The position numbers were made by a program, and so were the translations under genes. Positions 6,230 to 9,326 of a stretch of 9,326 bases of DNA are shown here, piece after piece. The notes beneath the pieces are model-generated. The model searched no databases, was not told the DNA's origin, and worked only from the letters and a program-made list of their open reading frames with translations. Numbering within the stretch: position 1 is the stretch's first letter; every line of letters begins with the position of its first letter. The DNA is from Minisyncoccota bacterium (GTDB lineage Bacteria; Patescibacteriota; Minisyncoccia; Phycocordibacterales; SBAW01): the NCBI GenBank assembly GCA_020050775.1, contig JAGVKC010000042.1, positions 1 to 9,326 of the forward strand, in the 5' to 3' direction.

Positions 6230-6253
6230 CGCTACAATTACCTGAGGCTCCCT

Positions 6254-6260
6254 GGGAGGT
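6254..6260 (+). promoter_or_regulatory. Strong Shine-Dalgarno site (GGGAGGT) of the 46-codon gene
   Basis: GGGAGGT lies 6 nt before the ATG at 6267, ideal spacing. It is the only convincing Shine-Dalgarno site in the window. CTCCC immediately upstream (6249-6253) can pair with GGGAG of the site, so some masking is possible. A lone TACAAT at 6234-6239 could be a -10 box for this gene, but no -35 is seen. Confidence 0.6.
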
Positions 6261-6266
6261 GCAGAT

Positions 6267-6407
6267 ATGTCTGAAAGAGTGCTGCCAGCAAAATGGCGGC
6301 CGGTGCCACAGTGGCGTAAATATCTTGGGTGGGCATTTGGTACGATAGTGTTGCTTTCTATGGGTGCGTGCTCAACTATGCCACTCTGGATACACTATAT
6401 GAAATAA
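6267..6407 (+). CDS. Small single-span membrane protein, unknown (46 aa)
   Basis: The frame codes for a 46-residue protein starting MSERVLPAKWRPVPQWRKYL, followed by a hydrophobic segment (about 20-42) and ending HYMK. The N-terminus is basic (R4, K9, R11, R17, K18) and Trp/Pro-rich, so by the positive-inside rule it should stay in the cytoplasm. LSMGAC at 30-35 resembles a lipobox, with Cys35 as the candidate lipidation site; that would leave only an 11-residue mature lipopeptide, so a simple one-span anchor is the safer reading. Evidence that it is real: an excellent Shine-Dalgarno site at proper spacing, a position 37 nt after pgk, and a stop directly followed by the operon terminator. No family is recognised. 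It may be co-expressed with pgk; I would not guess a function. Confidence 0.65.
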   Translation: MSERVLPAKWRPVPQWRKYLGWAFGTIVLLSMGACSTMPLWIHYMK

Positions 6408-6436
6408 AAAACGCCGCGGATATTCCGCGGCGTTTT
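6408..6436. terminator. Bidirectional intrinsic terminator after the pgk operon and HIT gene
   Basis: AAAACGCCGCGGA (6408-6420) pairs perfectly with TCCGCGGCGTTTT (6424-6436) around loop TAT: a 13-bp stem with a GC core and a T-tract on each strand. It starts directly after the TAA of the 46-codon gene and ends one base before the HIT stop triplet (6438-6440), so it serves both convergent units. Confidence 0.95.
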
Positions 6437-6437
6437 A

Positions 6438-6767
6438 CTATACTTCCGGCTGTTTCTCTTGGAGCTTGCGCGGTATGAGATGCAGGTGCGTATGCGGCAC
6501 ATCGGTCCCAACGATAGAGACGTGCACGTAATCGCCGTCACCTCGTTCCTTCATATCTTTAGCAAGTTGTTTTGCGTTTCTGAAGAGTACATCCGAAATT
6601 TCATCAGGTACTTCTTCGAACCATTGGTAGTGCGCCTTAGGAATAAGAAGTGTGTGTCCAGGTGCCTTGGGCTGTATATCCATAAATGCAAGTGTTTTTT
6701 CATCCTCGAATACATTTTTGGAAGGAATGTCTCCGCGAACTATTCTACAAAATATGCAATTAGGCAT
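6438..6767 (-). CDS. HIT-family nucleotide-binding hydrolase (HinT-like)
   Basis: The 109-residue protein has the histidine-triad fold of HinT-type purine nucleoside phosphoramidate/AMP-lysine hydrolases in the cytosol. The triad is H92-T-H94-L-H96 in PHTHLHLIPR. The N-terminus, PNCIFCRIVRGDIPS, has the C4/C7 pair that helps bind zinc in many HinT proteins, and FEDEKTLAFMDIQPKAPGHTLLIPKAH (20-46) is the nucleotide-binding half. Just before the triad the usual NxGxxAGQxVxH segment is replaced by HVSIVGTDVPH, a variant or shortened loop that may alter substrate choice. The ATG lies 6 nt after a TATACT box; the intervening GGAGGC contains GGAGG but one base from the ATG, too close to act as a normal ribosome site. 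It is divergent from recJ. Confidence 0.93.
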   Translation of the reverse strand: MPNCIFCRIVRGDIPSKNVFEDEKTLAFMDIQPKAPGHTLLIPKAHYQWFEEVPDEISDVLFRNAKQLAKDMKERGDGDYVHVSIVGTDVPHTHLHLIPRKLQEKQPEV

Positions 6768-6773
6768 GCCTCC

Positions 6774-6779
6774 AGTATA
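6774..6779 (-). promoter_or_regulatory. Start-proximal -10 box (TATACT) of the HIT gene
   Basis: On the minus strand TATACT is followed by GGAGGC and the ATG, exactly 6 nt, predicting a leaderless mRNA. Upstream lies a block with CAACGA, AATAGTGTG and GGGG that is nearly repeated ahead of recJ. No standard -35 hexamer is seen. Confidence 0.6.
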
Positions 6780-6914
6780 CCCCGCACACTATTTTTCGTC
6801 GTTGTAAACTGCGATTTTTATCTCGTACGTAACGTGAGTATCACACTGCGATATTCATGTTGCTAGACGTAACTACACAACATAAAAAAGCAACGAAAAT
6901 ATAGTGTGAAAGGG

Positions 6915-6920
6915 TATACT
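6915..6920 (+). promoter_or_regulatory. Start-proximal -10 box (TATACT) of recJ
   Basis: TATACT is followed by AAACCC and the GTG at 6927, exactly 6 nt, the same geometry as at the HIT and rnhA genes. This decides the recJ start: the earlier in-frame GTG at 6906 would place the -10 box inside the coding region. Confidence 0.6.
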
Positions 6921-6926
6921 AAACCC

Positions 6927-8585
6927 GTGAATAAGTATCGTTTGCGCGAACGTGCACACCCAGAACTCTTGAAAGACCTGCTTCATGCAAGAGGCGTAGT
7001 GGGTGAGGAAAACATTGAGCAATTTTTAACACCTGATTTCCAGCGGGATTCTCACGATCCTTTTTTATTGCCCGACATGGCGCAGGCGGTAGAGCGTATT
7101 GTTCTTGCAAAAAAGCGCGAAGAACATGTTGGCGTATGGAGCGACTATGACTGCGACGGTGTTCCTGGGGGAGTAATGCTTACTGAATTTCTTCGAGCAT
7201 TCGGATTGAAGGTCACACATTATATTCCGCATCGACATAAAGAAGGCTACGGGCTCAATGTCGGCGGTATCGACGCACTAGCCGCTGCAGGCGTGACGCT
7301 CATGATCACTGTTGATCTTGGGACTACGAATATTTCGGAAATTGCACATGCCCGCACGAAAGGTATTGAAACGATTGTGACCGATCACCACATCGTGCAC
7401 GGAGAATTACCGCAAGCGCTCGTACTTAACCCGAAGCGCCCTGAAAGCAAGTATCCATTCGACGGTTTGTGCGGCGCGGGCGTTGCGTGGAAACTTGTGC
7501 AGGCAATTCTTGTACATAATCGCCCCGACGATTTTGCCGAAGGTCAGGAGAAATGGCTTCTTGACCTAGTGGGTCTTGCAACGCTCTCAGACATGGTGCC
7601 ACTGCGCGGGGAGAACCGAATGCTTGCGCATTACGGACTCGTAGTGATGCGTCGTGCGCGCCGCCCTGGACTTGCAGCGCTTTTGAATATTCTTCGCATT
7701 AAGCCAGGTACGCTCACGGAAGATGATGTTGGTTTTATGGTGGCACCGCGTATAAACGCAGCGTCACGCATGGACGCGCCAGACGCTGCTTCAAAACTTC
7801 TTGGGTGCACATCTGCCGAAGAGGCGCGCGAGTTAGCGCGCGCGTTAAATAAAATAAATGATGAACGCAAAGGTGTTGTAGCTGCAACGGTGAAAGAAGT
7901 TCACAAACGTCTCTCAGGTTCTGCGCAAGCCGAAAGTCCTGTCATTGTCATGGGCAGTCCGGCTTGGCGGCCCGGGGTGCTCGGACTTGTTGCGAACTCT
8001 CTTGCAGAGAGCCACGGCAAACCGGTGTGTTTGTGGGGGCGCGAAGGCGGGGAAGTGATGCGCGGCTCATGCCGCGGCGTGGGCGACATAAACATTGTTG
8101 AATGGATGCAGGCGGCAGGAGATGTGTTTGATCACTTCGGTGGCCACGCAGGTTCTGGCGGCTTTTCAGTGAATGAAGAAAAAATTCATGAGTTACCCGA
8201 ACGCATGGCTGCCTCCTACGAACTGTTGCGCGCAAAGGGCACAGCAGCGCCGGAAGTCACGCTTGATAGAGAAGTGGATTTAGCAGAAGTCTCCCATGCG
8301 CGCCGCGACCTTATGCGCCTCGCACCTTTCGGAGAAGGGAACCGCAAACCACTTTTAGTATTTCCAAATGTTTCTATAGGCACTATAAAAATGTTTGGCA
8401 AAGAACAGAATCATCTCGAACTTTCGCTTACGCGCGGGGATTCCCGCTACAGCGGAGTCTCATTCTTTTCAACTGTAGATTCTTTTTCAAAACCGATCAT
8501 AGAAGGAGAAAAGTCAGATATTGTTGGGCATATAGAAACTGACTGGAACGGGCGACCGCGTTTGCGTGTTGTCGATGTTATATAA
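6927..8585 (+). CDS. recJ: Single-stranded-DNA-specific exonuclease RecJ
   Basis: The 552-residue product has the DHH/DHHA1/OB layout of RecJ, the 5'-3' ssDNA exonuclease of recombination and mismatch repair. Motifs: SDYDCDG (72-78, motif I, usually DYDVDG), TVDLGTTN (128-135), TDHHIVHGELP (152-162, DHH), LATLSDMVPLRGENRM (217-232), and RINAASRMDAPDAASKLL (275-292). The DHHA1 part has AWRPGVLGLVANSLAESHGKP (346-366) and FGGHAGSGGFS (404-414). The C-terminal part (about 440-552) is OB-like. The length is typical of RecJ core proteins. GTG at 6927 is preferred over GTG at 6906 because of the -10 box position. rnhA begins 25 nt downstream, then comEC: a nucleic-acid processing and uptake group. 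Confidence 0.95.
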   Translation: MNKYRLRERAHPELLKDLLHARGVVGEENIEQFLTPDFQRDSHDPFLLPDMAQAVERIVLAKKREEHVGVWSDYDCDGVPGGVMLTEFLRAFGLKVTHYIPHRHKEGYGLNVGGIDALAAAGVTLMITVDLGTTNISEIAHARTKGIETIVTDHHIVHGELPQALVLNPKRPESKYPFDGLCGAGVAWKLVQAILVHNRPDDFAEGQEKWLLDLVGLATLSDMVPLRGENRMLAHYGLVVMRRARRPGLAALLNILRIKPGTLTEDDVGFMVAPRINAASRMDAPDAASKLLGCTSAEEARELARALNKINDERKGVVAATVKEVHKRLSGSAQAESPVIVMGSPAWRPGVLGLVANSLAESHGKPVCLWGREGGEVMRGSCRGVGDINIVEWMQAAGDVFDHFGGHAGSGGFSVNEEKIHELPERMAASYELLRAKGTAAPEVTLDREVDLAEVSHARRDLMRLAPFGEGNRKPLLVFPNVSIGTIKMFGKEQNHLELSLTRGDSRYSGVSFFSTVDSFSKPIIEGEKSDIVGHIETDWNGRPRLRVVDVI

Positions 8586-8598
8586 CTCTTCTGCGCGA

Positions 8599-8604
8599 TA
8601 TACT
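8599..8604 (+). promoter_or_regulatory. Start-proximal -10 box (TATACT) of rnhA
   Basis: TATACT in the recJ/rnhA gap is followed by GCAAGA and GTG at 8611, exactly 6 nt. It would give rnhA-comEC its own leaderless transcript in addition to read-through from recJ. No -35 match is evident. Confidence 0.5.
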
Positions 8605-8610
8605 GCAAGA

Positions 8611-9042
8611 GTGAAATTGTTGATACATACAGATGGTGGTGCTCGGGGCAATCCAGGTCCTGCGGGTATTGGCGCAGTACTAGAAGACGGAAAAGGGAAG
8701 CTCGTGCAAGAAATATCCCGCTATATTGGCGAGCAAACCAACAATGTAGCAGAATACGACGCGCTTATCGCTGCGCTCGAGGCTGCAAAAGAGCTCTATG
8801 GAGTGAAGCTACGAGAGATGAGCATAGAAGTACGCATGGACAGCGAGCTTATCGTCAGACAGCTCGGAGGAATATATAAAGTAAAAGAACCTACGCTTAA
8901 ACAAAAATTCGCACGCGTTGCGCAGATGCGTTTAGAAGATGTACCGAATATTATTTTTACGCATATCCGCCGTGAAAAGAATGCACATGCCGATAGGCTG
9001 GTTAACGAAGCAATAGACAAGGGGGCGCCGCATACTGCGTGA
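8611..9042 (+). CDS. rnhA: Ribonuclease HI family protein
   Basis: The 143-residue protein has the RNase H fold and cleaves RNA in RNA-DNA hybrids, for instance R-loops and primer remnants. The four acidic active-site residues are visible: D8 in HTDGGARGNPGPAG, E48 in TNNVAEYDAL, D77 in RMDSELIV, and D128 in NAHADRLVNEAI. The compact form, without the basic protrusion of E. coli RnhA, resembles the short RNase HI group found in archaea and many bacteria. GTG at 8611 is chosen because KLLIHTDGG is the normal first strand and a TATACT box lies 6 nt upstream; an in-frame ATG at 8566 would begin inside recJ. The stop overlaps the next start as GTGA, so comEC is probably translationally coupled. 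Confidence 0.93.
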   Translation: MKLLIHTDGGARGNPGPAGIGAVLEDGKGKLVQEISRYIGEQTNNVAEYDALIAALEAAKELYGVKLREMSIEVRMDSELIVRQLGGIYKVKEPTLKQKFARVAQMRLEDVPNIIFTHIRREKNAHADRLVNEAIDKGAPHTA

Positions 9043-9326
9043 GAGCAGAAATTCTTTACATTTTCTGTGCAGGACTGTGCGCGGGTATCGCGCTTACGCT
9101 CCTATTCTCTTCTGCAACATTTCTAACCGTTACTTTTTTAATCATTGGAGTGCTGTGCATACTATGCGCGCGACACATCCCGTATGTATTTCTAGCGGGG
9201 CTCTTTTGTTTAGCCGCAACGCTTGGTATGGCGCGTACGGAAGTATTCGTATACGGCGAATCAGAGGACACGCTGGCTAACGAAACAGGTCGAAGCGCAA
9301 TAGTTGCAGGCACTGTTATAAATGAC
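9039..9326 (+). CDS. comEC: ComEC/Rec2-type DNA-uptake channel, N-terminal part (runs off right edge)
   Basis: GTG at 9039 opens a frame of 96 codons that continues to the window end and overlaps the rnhA stop (GTGA). The visible part has hydrophobic segments at about 4-25, 27-44 and 47-63, then a soluble start with EVFVYGES and ...AIVAGTVIND. This matches the N-terminal DUF4131 region of ComEC: two or three membrane helices followed by an OB-like extracytoplasmic domain with a GxVxxxP-type strand. ComEC carries single-stranded DNA across the inner membrane during natural transformation and is common in CPR genomes. The competence helices and any metallo-beta-lactamase domain would lie beyond the window, so the call rests on the N-terminus and on the recJ/rnhA context. 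Other multi-span proteins are possible. Confidence 0.7.
   Translation, partial: MRAEILYIFCAGLCAGIALTLLFSSATFLTVTFLIIGVLCILCARHIPYVFLAGLFCLAATLGMARTEVFVYGESEDTLANETGRSAIVAGTVIND

Larger units (their letters stand above)
6774..6920. repeat. Inverted-repeat divergent promoter region (HIT/recJ)
   Basis: Arms are 6774-6804 (read on minus) and 6891-6920 (read on plus), separated by 86 nt. Both read CAACGA, then an A-rich stretch, ATAGTGTG, a GGG run and TATACT; about 26 of 32 aligned columns are identical, allowing two short gaps. Each arm ends in the -10 box of one of the two divergent genes. The centre contains ACTGCGAT twice (6808-6815 and 6845-6852). The arms could be a duplicated promoter, paired operator sites for one regulator, or the conserved promoter type of this organism. 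Confidence 0.6.

Noticed and set aside
6459..6866. Plus-strand open frame of 135 codons
   Set aside because: It is antisense to the HIT gene with its clear histidine triad; the protein is Cys/Phe-rich and resembles no family.
6906..6926. GTG start for a longer recJ
   Set aside because: The extension contains the TATACT box that matches the -10 position used at neighbouring genes, and adds no RecJ-like residues.
8566..8610. ATG start for a longer rnhA
   Set aside because: It starts inside recJ, adds 15 residues before the first RNase H strand, and spans the TATACT box at the common 6-nt spacing.
4392..9042. UGA recoding as an amino acid (Gracilibacteria/Absconditabacteria code)
   Set aside because: tpiA and rnhA end at TGA at the expected family length, and conserved Trp residues are TGG.
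1..9326. CRISPR array, insertion sequence, integrase, prophage or toxin-antitoxin module
   Set aside because: No spaced direct repeats, transposase or recombinase motifs, or terminal repeats were found; nearly all the sequence is explained by housekeeping genes.

Overview
The window looks like a stretch of chromosome from a Patescibacteria/CPR bacterium, most plausibly a Parcubacteria lineage. This is inferred from several things: compact genes with very small gaps, stop/start overlaps, CPR-like variants of TpiA, Pgk, RecJ and PpaC, a type IV pilus-type ATPase together with ComEC, and almost no Shine-Dalgarno sites. TGA is used as a stop (tpiA, rnhA) and Trp is TGG, so UGA is not recoded as in Gracilibacteria or Absconditabacteria. 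The phylum call is inference; no rRNA is present.

Layout. (1) 1-214, minus: the 5' end of a gene for an exported protein with a clear signal peptide, running off the left edge. (2) 367-1293, plus: ppaC, family II inorganic pyrophosphatase, convergent with (3) nusA, 1335-2546, minus; the two share a perfect 18-bp bidirectional terminator. (4) The 143-bp nusA/pilB-like gap holds start-proximal -10 boxes for both genes, plus a minus-strand promoter followed at once by an intrinsic terminator, a possible nusA attenuator. (5) 2690-6407, plus: a degenerate PilB/GspE-like ATPase, tpiA, pgk (ATGA overlap) and an unrecognised 46-residue membrane protein, ended by a 13-bp terminator. (6) 6438-6767, minus: HIT-family protein, divergent from (7) recJ, rnhA (RNase HI) and the start of comEC, which runs off the right edge.

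How it fits together. tpiA and pgk are translationally coupled lower-glycolysis genes. recJ, rnhA and comEC form a nucleic-acid processing and DNA-uptake group, and the PilB-like protein and ComEC both fit type IV pilus/competence functions. PpaC pulls biosynthetic reactions forward by removing pyrophosphate, and NusA is the general elongation/termination factor.

The most notable signals are regulatory. nusA, HIT, recJ and rnhA have a TATACT/TATATT hexamer exactly 6 nt before the chosen start codon, and the pilB-like gene has a similar box at 8 nt; this arrangement predicts leaderless mRNAs. The divergent HIT and recJ promoters are near-copies of each other in inverted orientation. I see no CRISPR array, tRNA, rRNA, insertion sequence or prophage, and no wholly new multi-gene system. 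The candidates worth following up are the leaderless promoter pattern, the nusA leader, the degenerate PilB-like ATPase and the 46-residue protein.
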